The notes beneath the pieces are model-generated. The model was given only the letters and a program-made list of their open reading frames with translations. It was not told where the DNA came from and searched no databases. From Filobasidium wieringae (taxonomy: Eukaryota > Basidiomycota > Tremellomycetes > Filobasidiales > Filobasidiaceae): a stretch of 64,000 bases of DNA. The position numbers and the translations under genes are program-made. The stretch lies in assembly GCA_001600055.1 (NCBI GenBank), contig BCIV01000007.1, forward strand, positions 124,001-188,000, written 5' to 3'. Below are positions 11,563 through 25,652 of this stretch, piece after piece (position 1 is the stretch's first letter; each line of letters opens with the position of its first letter).

Positions 11563-12722
11563 CTAGACTCTCATACCGTTCTGCTCCATGACGGGAATAA
11601 AGCTAATCCTCTTCTCCGAATACCTTTTGGAAGGGTCGCTGTAGTTGACATCGTCCTCGCCAGAGTACGCGGATTGACGGTGACTCTCGTAGGAGTACAT
11701 TCCCGATTGTCTCTTTTCCTGAACGGTGCTCAATCGATGAGGCTGGTAAGCGTCCTCGGTCGTCTGTTGAGGCGCATCGTATATGATCCTGGACTGTCGG
11801 TTTTGGTTTCGAGTAGACATGGCTCCGAGATCCTGCTCAGAATTGTCAAGGAATTCGACACCGTTGTCCTCGTAGACGGCAGCCTGAGCGTAATGAAGAG
11901 GAACGTTATCGTATTCGTTCTCGTGGAAAGATCTCCTCTGAGAGTAATAAGCAGAAGGAGAAGCTGGTCGTTCGTATTGGTTCGGTTGAGCTTGGTACGA
12001 TCGAGAGGGAGAAGGAGATCGTTGAACGCGTTGATAAACCGGGTCCTCCGAATGAGCCGCAGCTAGAGTTGCAGCAGGCAAGGGCAAATGACGTCCATTC
12101 GCAGGGGAATAAAGATCATTCTGATGAATCCCGTCCCCATATATCGAAGTCCTCTTCTCACCAGGAGAGTTGACCTGTCCATAAGACTCGTTCCCTTGCT
12201 GGAACATCAGAGGCGAGTACCCGACATCACTCCCGGAAGAATCGCTCCTCCCAGTTCCCGTAGGGAATCCAGGGCGGAGACTTTGACGCGAAGGGTTTCC
12301 TCCGGCCATCATACGGCTATCGCGATTTCCACCTTGGATACTTCCAGGAGGACCGGCCCAAGCGGATAGAGGTCGCGCAGGGACATCTCCGATGAGGTTC
12401 TTACGAGCGTGTGCTCGTCGGATACGGATCAACATCCAGATACCCAGACCAAGGAGGGCTGCTCCAGCTATGCGACAATCTTTTTTAACCACTGCTCTTT
12501 AACTCTGCCGGAGAAGACCTCGACTTACCAGCACCACAACCACCGATAAGAAGGTATTTGGTCGTACTGTCCATACCCTCACAAACTTTTCCTGTACTAT
12601 CGTACATCTTCCCGTTCTATACAGATCAAGCACCACCTCGGAATCAGGATCCAATTGGGAGGAATTTTAGACAACGACGAGTGACGTACCATATCTCCAT
12701 CTCGGTAAGCACAAGCGACCAT
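11563..12722 (-). CDS. Single-pass membrane protein with long Ser/Tyr/Gln-rich tail, unknown function
   Basis: Three exons join in frame: a short first exon from ATG 12722 (MVACAYRDGDM), a second (NGKMYDSTGKVCEGMDSTTKYLLIGGCGA) and a long third that runs to 11563. The exon 2/3 junction completes one hydrophobic span at about residues 34-58 (YLLIGGCGAAGAALLGLGIWMLI), followed by positive charges (RIRRAHARK), which predicts the ~40 N-terminal residues outside and the ~290-residue tail in the cytosol. The tail is low-complexity and rich in Ser, Tyr, Arg and Gln, and probably phosphorylated or disordered. The N-terminal outside part contains two Cys. I recognise no family; the topology resembles fungal plasma-membrane or ER adaptor proteins but that is only an analogy. 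Confidence 0.7.
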
Positions 12723-13552
12723 TTTATATAAGATATCTAGTCGCGGGTAGGTTCAGAAGTGTGGGTAGACCGGTGACTGGCTGGAGTTGCGGTATCGAGT
12801 GAAGTGGAGAGGTCGACAAGTACGAGTTGTAGAAGTATCGCTGAGGAGAGGTATATCTGCAATAGTTGTTGTTTTCGAGTAGAACTGGTTGTCTTGATGT
12901 CTTGGAAATCACTGGGCGTGGTACAGTAAGCGAGAGCCAGTAAACCTGTGTCGTCGCAGATGAAAAAAGGGGTAATAACGAGTGTAGTTGCTGAAGAAGC
13001 TGAGTTGTATAGAAACGAGTGTAGTGAAATAGGAAAGCACAAGAAGATGAATGCTAGAAACTGAGAGCGAGTGCAAGAATTGTGTTTGTGACAATATCGA
13101 AAGCCATCGAATCTTGGTTCTCCGCATTTGTTTGCGTCGATTGTTGTTGTTGTTGTTGTTTCTATACGATTTGCTTCCATTTTGATCCCAGGAACGCCAT
13201 CGTTCGGCAAGAAATATGCGTTATGCGAATTTTATTAGCCGAGCCTCATGATTGTCGTCTTTCGTCGATCTAGTCCTTCATAACGTCCTCGCGCCTGCTG
13301 TGCTTGAATCTTTCGATGGAAGAGGTTGGTCTGGCTGTGGCTTCATATTTTGACGTCGCGGGGGTTTTCTACCTGATCTCGTAGGAGCCAGCTAAATCTG
13401 GGTCGCGGACGGGCTCAATCATTCGCAATATGTCCATTGCGGTTCGCTCCTTCAGCCCCAACTCTTAATAGTTTGGGAGAGCGAAGATTGACAATGAATT
13501 GGCAACAGGAAAAATACGTGATTGGTATGACCATGCAATTCAGTGCCGCATA
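12723..13552. other. Intergenic, with a TTG microsatellite
   Basis: This region separates the start of the single-pass membrane protein gene from the 3' end of the PRMT3-type gene. Overlapping minus-strand frames (12737-13210, 12909-13127) have low-complexity Ser/Thr/Leu content and no domain and probably represent 5' leader sequence of the membrane-protein gene. The only clear element is the trinucleotide repeat listed separately. Confidence 0.4.
13141..13161 (+). repeat. (TTG)n microsatellite
   Basis: Seven uninterrupted TTG units form a short trinucleotide repeat in intergenic DNA. Confidence 0.85.
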
Positions 13553-15903
<2,351 letters not shown>

Positions 15904-16163
15904 GTTTGTATGTTGGCGATTTGCAAGAAAGGCCAAGGGGATACGGTTGTCGTGCAGTCCTTCGTCATGAATATCAGATCTCAGAAGAAGATGAGCCGCA
16001 GAGATATAGAAATGTGAACCTGACAACTTTCAACTGATTCGGAAGCAAATTTCTCTTTGGGCCTGTTTCATGCTATCTGTCGTATTACATTTCTCGCGGT
16101 TGGTCGCTCTGGGTATATTATATATGTCACCACTGTTTCATTTCTGTCCATCAATCAAGATCC

Positions 16164-19100
16164 CTACGTCATACGATAGCTCTGAGGAGGCGGCAGCGTC
16201 GTCAAAGGGTATTCGCCAATAACGATCTGCTCCAGAACCATTCCTGGGACCATGTTCCAGACGGTCAGAGTATGCCACCCTTCTTTCGCGAAGCTCGTCT
16301 CATTGAACGTGGTTTTGCTTTTCCTAATACTGGAACCGACGACACCATTCCAATCGGGAGGTTCAGATCCTGCAGAGGCTGCAAGAGGAATGGGCTGGGC
16401 CACGGAAGGTGTACTTCCATCGAATTGCAAAGCATATTGGAAAGGCTGCCCACGGTGATAGTTTTCAAAAGGGCCAAAGAAGGCTGTCACATTGACAGGT
16501 CCTTTCATTCCATAAGAATAGAAATCAAACTCGAGCGAAGGGCCTTGTCCAGCAGCGTATACGGAGTGAGTTGGTGGCAAATCGGTAACGGCATTACCGG
16601 TCAGTCCGTAAGTAGGTAGATCCGCCCAATATGTCTCGTTCGTGGAGGTCCTCCGGGTCGCGTTACTAGCATGCATGGAGATGTAAGACGCTCCACCGAT
16701 AAACGACCCCGATTTAGCCTGGGATTGGTCGACCATCTGAGGGTCTGCAATCACAGTCACGTTGACTATAGATCGAGGCTTTCCATCCTGCTGGGAAGCG
16801 AACATGACGCTAGCGTATTGCGTCGACCCAGTAACGTTGGCGGGGATCTTATCCCAGTCGACCGTGACCTCCACACGAGTGTCCTTAGTTCCGTCCGCAC
16901 ACAGCTTGCCTTCGTTACTGGACAACTTGACCCAGGTAGTATTCGGAGTAGCTGTCCATTCGAAATCTTCCCAGGCGCCGGAACCAACATCGACCCACGC
17001 TGGAGTAACGGAGTATCTCGATAAACCGGACAGAGTCGGCCCAGGGCAGTTGTATCCTAGGGCACAGTTGTTGACGTTATCGCCTGGCCAAGCCCCCCTC
17101 AAACCTGGGATTGTGATCCTCATCGGTCCGTTCGACCATCTGGGCCAATAATCCTGCTGCACTCTAGAAGTACCAGGAAGGGTATCCCTCATTGGTTGTT
17201 GCCAATACTGGTAGTTGATATGTGTCTGAGACATTAGCCCGTCCCATTTGTAGTTCAAAAGGGCATGATATGCTCCTGTAAGCTCATTATCCTTCTGGAA
17301 ATGAGCCTCTGCCTTATCCGCCCACAGGTTTGCAGATGTACGCGCTTGGCTTGCATACTGGTTGGCCCGTCCGACAGCCATGTAGAGCATGTTTAGGTTG
17401 GCCGAAGCTAGGGTTGGGTAAGCTACCAACTGGTACCACGCAGGGTAAGAAGGGTCGTCCTGCTTGGGAGCGATCTCGTTGACTAGATCGATCAAGGTCT
17501 GCCAATCCTCTTCCACTCTTTCGGCTTCGTTGTACTGGATTAAACTCCAAGTCGTAGAGTTGAGCAACTCTGGCTTGATCTTCGCATTAAGCGCGTTGTA
17601 GCCGACAACAATCTTGGCCACCTTTTCAGATGAGAGTTGAGGAAACGTTCGAGATGCCCATTGTTGCACCCATCCAGTGACCCCCAGGCCCGATCCGTCC
17701 TGAGAAGGTGCCAGTGAAGATGTTCCTTCGTATCCGACTGCAAGTCCGAACGTAGTAGCGACTTCGATAGGTTTCAAATCGCCCACGTTAAAGATCCATA
17801 AACGGTCAAGACCCTTGGTAAGCGCGACGTTGAGCTGCTCCCAAGTCTTTACCAAGTTGATAGTTGAGATCCACTTGTAGTTTCGGGGGTCTCCAACGTA
17901 ATCGAAATGGTAGTACAGTCCAGCACCTCCCGCACGGTCTGTCTCGTTGTCGAGCGGTACCCGTCGAATGTTACCCCAATTGTCATCTGTCCAGAGGAAC
18001 GTTATATCGTCGGCGACTTGCATGCCCTCCGTGTCATAGTATCCCTGCACTTCTTTATACAATGCCCAGATCTGAGGGATCTGGTCGGCAGAGATATTTC
18101 CATGAGTCTCAGATAGGATGGTACGCTGATCTTCGACTATCGCTTGTAAATTCTTGATATTCGCTCCAGGTAGCGGGAGATCTCCGTTTCCTCTCATACT
18201 AACGGTGTAGATGGTTTCGAAGTCTTTCGACCGCTCCGCACCATACCTCCAAAATTGATCGAGCTCGTCTTTGTTGACGGTATAGTTCCATTCGCCTGTA
18301 CCGTAGTTGCTCCACTCTGGAGTATTACGAGCCATAGGCTCTTGGTGTGAAGTACTGTACTACAATTGGAGAATGGTTCGGGGTTTAGCTTGATTGTCAA
18401 GAAAGACAGCCGTTCTTCTTACGATGATTCCCATCTCGTCCGCCAAGATCTGATTAGGTCCTGCAGCGCCGATCCCACTCTTCCCATCGTTAGGCAGATC
18501 TCCCAGTCCAGCGACCGCAAACATATCAGCCCACTAATAATTGATGGGTCAGTCTGAATACTTCATCCCCATACCGCCTGAGGCTCACCATAGCTGGCCA
18601 GATCATGTTGCCCTTCATTCGCAAGACGAGCTCGAACAACTTCCCATACATATCGGGCAAGAAGCTTTGTCCAAGGGGAGCGTCAGGGCCGGCGTTGAAG
18701 TGCTTATTAGCCCATTGGGTCAAACCAGGTTGCTCGTCATTAAGGAAGATTCCTCTGTACTTGACTGCCGGCGATACATGCGAGCAGGCTTTGATATGAA
18801 CTGCGTCATGAGAGGTAATAGGCACATCAGCCCACCTAAGAATCATGGGATTAGCACTTTATAGTACAGATCGGTTGGATTTGAGATCTTACCAGTACCA
18901 AGGTGAGACTCCCATCTCTTCCGACACAGTATAGGCAGCGTATGCGGTCCCTCGCTGTAGGTCCAATATCTCTCAGTCGCTGTTGATTTGACTGAAACAC
19001 TGAGACTTACTCGATCCGCCCCAGCCATTATGACTACATCCTGCGCACCATTGCCGAGACTACCAGTCTGGATGGACCACGCTTCCCATTGATCTCTGGT

Positions 19101-19490
19101 ATCGCTGAAATCCACTCCAGTTGCATTGATGGCTTGATTGATCAGGGGACTACTATCGAGCCCTCCGAAGAATACTACGACAGTTCCGTCATTCGCACTT
19201 CCAACTTCTGCCAGTGACGAGGCGTTCTTTACCTGAACGTTGCTTCCTGACACGACTTTTCCTAGATCCTGCGCGAATGATGTAGCGGCATGATGTACAG
19301 CTCCTGGCGAAGAAGGATCGGTGTACACAATTGTGTGTGAACCTGTTGATACCAGAAGAAAGCCCTTCCCAGTGTCATCGACGCATAAGTTGCTGCTGGT
19401 TGTGCTACTTGGACTTGTCGAATTGGAAGCAGCATAGGTCTGACCTATGAGCCACCCAAGGCTTAAGGTCGTGCTTGTAATTCGCCACAT
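16164..19490 (-). CDS. GH115 xylan alpha-1,2-glucuronidase, secreted
   Basis: GH115 enzymes cut 4-O-methyl-glucuronic acid side groups from xylan, in contrast to GH67 enzymes, which act only on chain ends of short oligomers. The ATG at 19490 opens a signal peptide (MWRITSTTLSLGWLIGQTYA). The N-terminal domain has GAVHHAATSFAQDLGKV and VVVFFGG; then VSPWYWWADVP, KYRGIFLNDEQPGLTQW, GNMIWPAMWADMFA, ILADEMGIIYSTSHQEPMARN and NKWI/YNALN-type helices; the C-terminal half carries the GH115_C beta-sandwich (WVKLSSNEGKL, EGWHTLTVWNMVPGMVLEQIVIG). Five exons give about 1030 residues, the usual GH115 length. Many N-glycosylation sequons are visible. Its presence suggests the fungus meets plant hemicellulose. 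There is no neighbouring xylanase, so it stands alone rather than in a cluster. Confidence 0.93.
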
Positions 19491-20042
19491 CGTTGCAATA
19501 GTTGCTTCTGGCCTAGACAGAGGCTTAGGGCGACCGAAAATTGGATGGAGTATATGTAGTCGAGCGACATTCCCATCGTAGAACCTGACTGAGCTAATGG
19601 GGCCCCCGGTCCGGTTGTCAGGAGCGTTTGATGTGCGCTAGTGCAAATCGGCCGACTTATGAACCGATGCTGGTAATACCGCCGCCCAGCACGAATCGCT
19701 GTCACCCTACGGAAATCGACCGGCGATACTCACTGCTCGCCTGCTCGCCAAAGGTTCCGAAGCTCCACTAGCTTCATCATGTCTGTGGCTCACATGGCCA
19801 GTGGTGTATTGATGTCTCGTGCAGTATCGACGATGCAACGCTCTCGTCCTTTTGCTCGCTGAATATCACTTAGCTTGGTGTCGAAATTCCCCGCTGGGCC
19901 CGAGTGAAGATTGGGAATCCGCCGAGCGGTCACGGGTATCATTGATTGATTCTCAAAAAGACAACACACTGTGGAACCCAGATACAGCTACTACACACTA
20001 CTGCAATGGAAACGGAAATTCGATCCATGTCATCTGACAGAA
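19491..20042. other. Intergenic, promoter of the GH115 gene
   Basis: This is the upstream region of the GH115 gene and the 3' side of the CCCH gene. I could not identify a convincing regulatory motif or gene in it. Confidence 0.4.
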
Positions 20043-21763
20043 CTAGGCGGAAACGACCGGACCGTCGTCAGCCGCCTGGAACTGAATGAAATCTTGCTGT
20101 CCCGCGATCACATCGTCTTCTTCATCTTCAGTATTGACGCTCTGAGAATCCTCATCTTCATCCTCGTCGTCGTCGTCCATCTCGCCTTCACTAGAAGATT
20201 CCACGCAATTGGCGAACAAGCCGTCAGGCAAAGCAGTGCCGCTCATGTCCATCCCGTCTTTCGCTGCTGCCTCGTCATCGGCGATGGGTTTCTTCGCTCG
20301 CAGAATATGCATCAGCTCACACTTCTTACCTCTGGCACACGTTCCCGTCTCGCTATACTCTCTGCACTCCCACGCATGACGTTCGAGACAAGCAGAGCCT
20401 CGATCGCACCACCCGATAGTAGAGAAATCCAAACATACGGGGGCATCATCAGAGACCTTGATATGAGGATATCGACAGTCTTTACCGTTCCTACACTGTC
20501 CTGTGCGCTGGAAGTGGACACACGAAGGAGCATTGTGAGGAGTTGGCTTGTGAGAGACGGGACAGGCAGAGTCGGTGTGAGGGCAATTTCCGCGAAGGTA
20601 TTTGCTACAAACCGAGATCTTATTGGGATCGTGGATATAGGGACAGGTTGAGGCTCTTTTGCAGGCACCTGTAGAAGAAAAAGATCGCGATCGAGGTCAA
20701 GCCCGATGGGTATCCACCAAAAGCGTTTTACACTGAGTTGAAGAAATGGCAATGTCGGCTTGCGACGTTTGAGCGACTTACCGGTTTTTGTAAAATATCG
20801 ACAGGGCTGAGTGCTTTTCGGCTTGTCTGTGGCAAATCTGTAAGGGGAACGCAAGTGGATTTGAGCTCCATAGATCACCCTTTCAGTGAGACGCTCTCCT
20901 TACTTTTTCGGAGTGACTTTGCGTCTGACAAGGTTGCCGTTTCTTGTCCTGATATATTGCTGGCCAGAAATAGAGAAGGACGATCTAGTAGGGGTAATCA
21001 CCTCAGGTTCTGGTTGATCCTCAGACATGCCTGGACAGAAAGCAATTGTGAGAGACGGTTGCAATGGCTTTGTTCGATAAGTCCTACCTTCTATTCGTTT
21101 GAGTTTCTTCCCATCACCCTCAAACTCATATACCACTCCATCAATGTTGACAACCTTCTTCCCATCCGCGGATACAGTCGTATCGTAGGCTCGCCTTGGT
21201 AGACGGACACCCGAACGACGAGCTTCTTTTGGTTTAGTCGTATGAGCTAGTCGGGCCTTCTGTCTAACCGAGAGGAAGCGGAAAGAACGAGACAATAAGC
21301 AGTGGTTCGTCCGTCTTGGTCCGAGAGAGACTTACTGCTGGAGGTAGATTTCCGGATTGACCAGACTCTTGTTCCCACTTCGACTAGTGCTGTTCACCCA
21401 TCTTTCTTCGTTATTCCCATAAGCATTTGAACCGTTACCAGTAGGTTGCGGGGCAATCTTGGATGATGAAGCAGTCTTATCGGAGCTAGTACTCTTGAAT
21501 GTGTTGTTCAGCACGAGGGAATGACTTGCAGGACGAAAGGTCTTGTTGCCTCCAATCTGAGCTTTATACGGATGTGCCGTTCGTGAAACCGCCGTTCGCG
21601 AATGACCATGATTGAGATTACGACCCCGGCCCGCTATCGCCCCTGAGCAGAGCCAGTGATACGACGTTGGCTCACCGTTTGCAACAATGAGCATCAATTT
21701 GATGAGGGACTTACCTGTCAATTTAGCAATCTCCCTTTCAAGTAATTCCTTCTCGGTTGGCAT
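20043..21763 (-). CDS. CCCH zinc finger protein, ZC3H3-like, five fingers
   Basis: ZC3H3-type proteins act in nuclear mRNA polyadenylation and export. After splicing, five consecutive CCCH fingers are seen: CRYFTKTGACKRASTCPYIH, then fingers starting CSKYLRGNC, CVHFQRTGQC, CLDFSTIGWC and CREYSETGTC, the last ending CELMH. Spacing is close to C-x8-C-x5-C-x3-H in the first finger, and the five-finger order with a PYIHDP link matches ZC3H3. The N-terminal half contains a basic region and a conserved-looking ISGQQYIRTRNGNLVRRK segment just before the fingers, also a feature of the family. The C-terminus is strongly acidic (DDDDEDEDED). Start ATG is at 21763. The first intron (21714-21643) is 72 bases with no in-frame stop, so its retention would add 24 residues without breaking the frame. 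Confidence 0.85.
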
Positions 21764-22252
21764 ATTGTTATGCTCTTGAGTGAATGAGTGAGAAATGCGT
21801 AGTTCTCAGTCTTGTAGTACAATCAGAGTAGCTCAGTGCTTGGTTCTCGGACTGATAGCTATCAACATGGTATTCCATGGCATTCCGCTAAACATCTCGA
21901 TTGTTCACGACTATGATGAACAAGCGATATGATTTACAGAGCATAGACTCTCAGAGGACCGGTTCTCACAAAGAGCATTCATATATGGTTCAGCGGTTCT
22001 ACCGGTTACAACACACTAGCCACACTGTAATATCATAACGTTAGGATGTTGGCTTCTGGAAAGGTCAATGGTGATGCTGAAATGGTGATACATGCCGAGT
22101 GCTGGATAGTTCAGAACGGGAGGGGAAGGTGGATTCAGCCAAAAGTGTATTGATCGATGGGCTTGACCGGGAGTGGCGGAGCCGCAGTCATCCTAGAGAA
22201 AGATCCAATTGGATTTGGTATGGGCGACCGAGAATTGAGAGGTGTTACACCT
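21764..22252. other. Intergenic, promoter of the CCCH gene
   Basis: This is between the CCCH gene start and the RAD6 stop, both on -. Short plus-strand frames here lack any domain. No RNA gene or repeat is seen. Confidence 0.4.
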
Positions 22253-23013
22253 CTAGCCTTCCATTCCGATATCCCCCTCTTCTATATTAGCCAAGTCCTC
22301 AGGGTCCATCCAAGACTCTTCAACCGTCGCCTAGACAAAGAAATATCAGTAACTATACACATGTATCTTTGAAAATCCCAGCTTACCTTTACTCTTCTAA
22401 CGTATTCTTTCATATTTTCTCTGTACAACTGAGCAGCTTCTGCGTTTGCGGGACTGGTCGAGAAACGCACAAGGTCAACACGCTGTCTCTTGCTGATGAA
22501 CTAGATCAGTCACTCACCTGTTTGGATTTGGGTCGTTGAGTAGACTCTGGACACTAGTGAGGATAGCCACAACGTCATAAGTTGGACTCCATCGATTCTG
22601 CAGAATGTCCAAGCATAATTCTCCGTTGGCATATACGTTTGGATGAAAGATCTTGCTAATAAATTTGACTGTCGGTGCTGAGTTTGGGTAGTTTTCGTTG
22701 AACGTTAAGAGAAGACGGAACGTGCCATCCTCGAATGGAGTATCCGCTAGAATTGAAGAAGACGACACACAATCAGTTTCTCAAAACGAAAGTTGAGCGG
22801 TTTGTCATGTCCGCGCACTAGGACCGAATATGACCGCATTCCATATCATGATGTTGTCAGCTTTAGGAGCTCCTGAAATTCCGGCTGGTGGATCCGCCTG
22901 TAAACGTTTGAAATCCCTAACCAATCTTCGACGTGATTGTGTAGACTGTGCAAGATGCAGTGTGAGTGGACATTGGTAGTATGTTCCCTTCAAAAGCTGC
23001 TGTGACGTACCAT
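22253..23013 (-). CDS. RAD6: Rad6/Ubc2 ubiquitin-conjugating enzyme E2
   Basis: Rad6 is the E2 that works with Rad18 on PCNA, with Bre1 on histone H2B and with Ubr1 in N-degron turnover. Five coding exons (23013-23011, 22945-22819, 22746-22518, 22453-22387, 22330-22253) sum to exactly 167 codons. The protein begins [21 protein letters not shown], contains [20 protein letters not shown], the HPN motif ([16 protein letters not shown]) with the catalytic Cys, and [18 protein letters not shown], and ends in a short acidic tail ([15 protein letters not shown]) instead of the long poly-Asp tail of budding yeast. The first coding exon is only the ATG, followed at once by the donor GTACGT; the unspliced frame has no ATG, which supports this model. 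Confidence 0.95.
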
Positions 23014-23517
23014 TCTGCAAGATGAAGCTGCTTAAAGTGCGCTTTAGGTTTAGGTTAGATCGAGAGCCAAGAGTTGTCTTCTAGAACTGGTTGATTTCGA
23101 GACGGTTTCAGTCCGTTGTATTGGAGTTGTTTTGGTTTCCCTTTGTGTATATTGTTGCAATAGGGCTAAAGCGTGTCGGGGCTATTCCTCGACGGGTGAC
23201 AATATCGGTAAGAAATTAAGAAGTAGGTGGATAGCGGATAGCACAATCGAATGATATGAAGTTCGCTGATGTACGATGGTAGAGGTTGTCCTTATTGCAA
23301 TCAGTTCCGCAGGGGCGACCAACAAATGGATCAGCCATCAGCTCGTCAATTATTATCAACAGCCCGCTTCCGGGTGAATTCGTCAGGGCGACGCGCGTGC
23401 GGGGGAGCTTCGGGACGTTTCAGAGTGTGTTTCTCCGCCATCATGCGGCGGAGACGCATATTCTTTACTACTACTGTACAGCGAATACGTTTAAAAGGTA
23501 GTCCAGATCATTCATAG
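23014..23517. other. Intergenic, promoter of RAD6
   Basis: This is between the RAD6 start and the stop of the next minus-strand gene. It likely holds the RAD6 promoter and 5' leader; two overlapping plus-strand frames (23269-23517) have no domain. Confidence 0.4.
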
Positions 23518-25652
23518 TCACTCTCCGAATGCTAGGTGGCCATACAGTTCTCTTTCCAATTCTCCGACTTTTGTGCCAAAGATATCGAGGACTTCCTCCT
23601 GGTAGTCCCGCTCTTCCTCGACCACGTAGTCCCCATCGCCTAGAATGTCATTTCGGTGCTCTTGGGCTCCAAGGCCAGGGCTGAATCTCTGATGTTCGTA
23701 TGCATATCCATTCTCTGGTTGACCGTCAATTGGATCCCAATCCACGTTCGAAGGTATCTCCAGAAGATCAGTTGCCTGAATGTCATCATACATCTCGAAC
23801 AAAGCAGGCTGCTGTTGCTCCTCGGCAATCCCATCATCCAGATACATGCATCGGTCATGGGGATCGATATAATCCAAATCGTCCTCGCGCCAATCAATGC
23901 GCGAATGGATGCGATCTTGGAGCGGAAGGATTGACTGATAATCGGTAGGATGCATGAAGTCCGTGTGCCCAACAAGGGGACTGGTTGCCTTTGGCGGTTT
24001 GAACCATGTTTTCTGTTTGACAGGATTGCTATACGCGAGATTGACTCGCCTATCGCCGACCTGCTTCAAAGGTTGAAGCGCATGTCGCAACAAAGGCTCA
24101 TCGTTCCCATGTCGTATCTTGCTCTTGATCTGTGGTGAAGCAGAGTCGACCGTATCGGTACGTATATGAAAGACGGATTTGAATTCGGAGCTGGGATGGT
24201 CTTTTTTCATAGGACTGGTGTAAGGTGTAGGCCTCCTGATCTTCTGAGCGTGTTTTGGAGGTGACTCTGCGGCACGGCTAGAGTCTGGCCAGCTTGGAGA
24301 TGGCCTGGGTGGGCCCCGCTTCTTTGGCTCCGTCGCTGCCGGATAGTGGCCTGATTGTTGATCCTCGCTTCCACCTGATTCGCTTTCGTCTTCTGCAACC
24401 TGTTGTCTCGTGACGATTTTGTCCGGCCGATTTGGCGTTTTCTGGCCAACAGTCGCAGGCTGTACTTCTCTGAATTTCGTAAGAGGAGGGGATCCGCGCT
24501 CGGATACAGAGCTCGTTTCAGTTCTGTCGGCCCGTTTGACTGCAGCATGCCATTGCGCGTTACGTTAGTTAAGACTCTCAGCATAAGCAAGGCTTCTCGT
24601 ATCACACTCACCGAATGCCTTGGGTTGGGAGCGATATATACCAGGCTTGTAACTCTTGGAAGACTGGCCACCACCCAAGAAACCCCTTTTGACCCGTGAT
24701 CCAGCCCCATGAGAAAGGGTGATTCTCGATTGCGCGATATTGGCCGGACTGAAACTCGCCATCATGTTTAGTCCCAGGTTGCCCTTCCGTCTCCGCGTGT
24801 CAGTCGCTAGTTGATTGACCACCTTGAGAGCCTTAGGGATAGGCTCGCAATTCACTATGATTTCGGAAGAGGCACTCGAGCTCGGTGGGGTATGCAGAGG
24901 TTTGGACGGGGTCTTGCGGATAGCGGCTTTTTCCCGTCTACGCATCTTGCGTTCGTGTCTGCCTGAATTATAAACCTATCAGCATGTTGCGTATCCATAT
25001 TGAAGAGAGATGTTCCGATCTCACGTTTCGCACTTGAAGTCTGACTAGCTGTTTCTATTACTTCTGCTTTACGTTTCTTGCCTTTAGCGGACGACTTTGC
25101 AAGATCTTGCAATACGTTATGTTTGGTGGATTTGTGTTCCACGGCACGCTCCTTGCGCTTTTCTTGTTTGAGTATCGCTTTCGAGTTAGATAGTGGAGGG
25201 GTCTGATTCTCTTTATCCATTTCCATCTGTTTCGCCTCCTTGACGGTCTTCCCCCTGGCTCCGTTCTTCGATTCCTCAATTTCCACCTTCTCCGGCTTGT
25301 TCCCATGCAAGACCTGTGCTCGGTTCAAGATAATCTCTTCACCTACATCACCAGGACAACTTCCATCCTTTCGTCGCATCCTCTTAACGATCCCACTGCT
25401 TCTCAAGGAAGACCCCGTCGAGCTCTCTCGTTCGATAGATTCGGCTACCCGTAAAGCCCTCGCCTGCTTCCTCTCGACTTCTGCTTGTCGTTTGGCATCG
25501 CGATCGAGACATCGATCAAGATGAGCTCTTCCAGCGACCGTATACTCGACGAGAAAGGCTTGTTGAGAGACAACAAAGGCGGCGATCCGAGGGGTCTTAT
25601 CAGGAGTAGGAGGTCGTTGAGGAATATCATGCTCAAGGTGAGGGTTCTCCAT
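23518..25652 (-). CDS. Large disordered basic protein, probably nuclear, unknown function
   Basis: Three exons join in frame (introns 25024-24963 and about 24611-24541), giving roughly 660 residues. The N-terminus (MENPHLEHDIPQRPPTPDKTP) is followed by a helical charged region (RDAKRQAEVERKQARALRVAE), then lysine-rich segments resembling nuclear localisation signals (KRMRRKDG, KGKKRKAEV, RKMRRREKAA) and many Ser-Pro and Thr-Pro sites. The C-terminal 150 residues are acidic and aromatic (DWREDDLDYIDPHDRCMYLDD, YDDIQATDLLEIPSNVDWDP) and end in a predicted helix (VGELERELYGHLAFGE), and may be the only folded or partner-binding part. I recognise no family. The composition would suit a chromatin or cell-cycle scaffold, but that is a guess. 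Confidence 0.65.

Noticed and set aside
12737..13210. 157-codon minus-strand frame upstream of the single-pass membrane protein
   Set aside because: It has low-complexity content, no domain and overlaps other open frames; it is more likely 5' leader or chance.
15904..16026. Longer N-terminus for the PRMT3-type gene
   Set aside because: The extension begins at TTG and has no ATG; the ATG at 15903 is the first usable start.
16272..17151. Several plus-strand frames of 68-129 codons
   Set aside because: All are antisense to the GH115 C-terminal exon and carry no domain.
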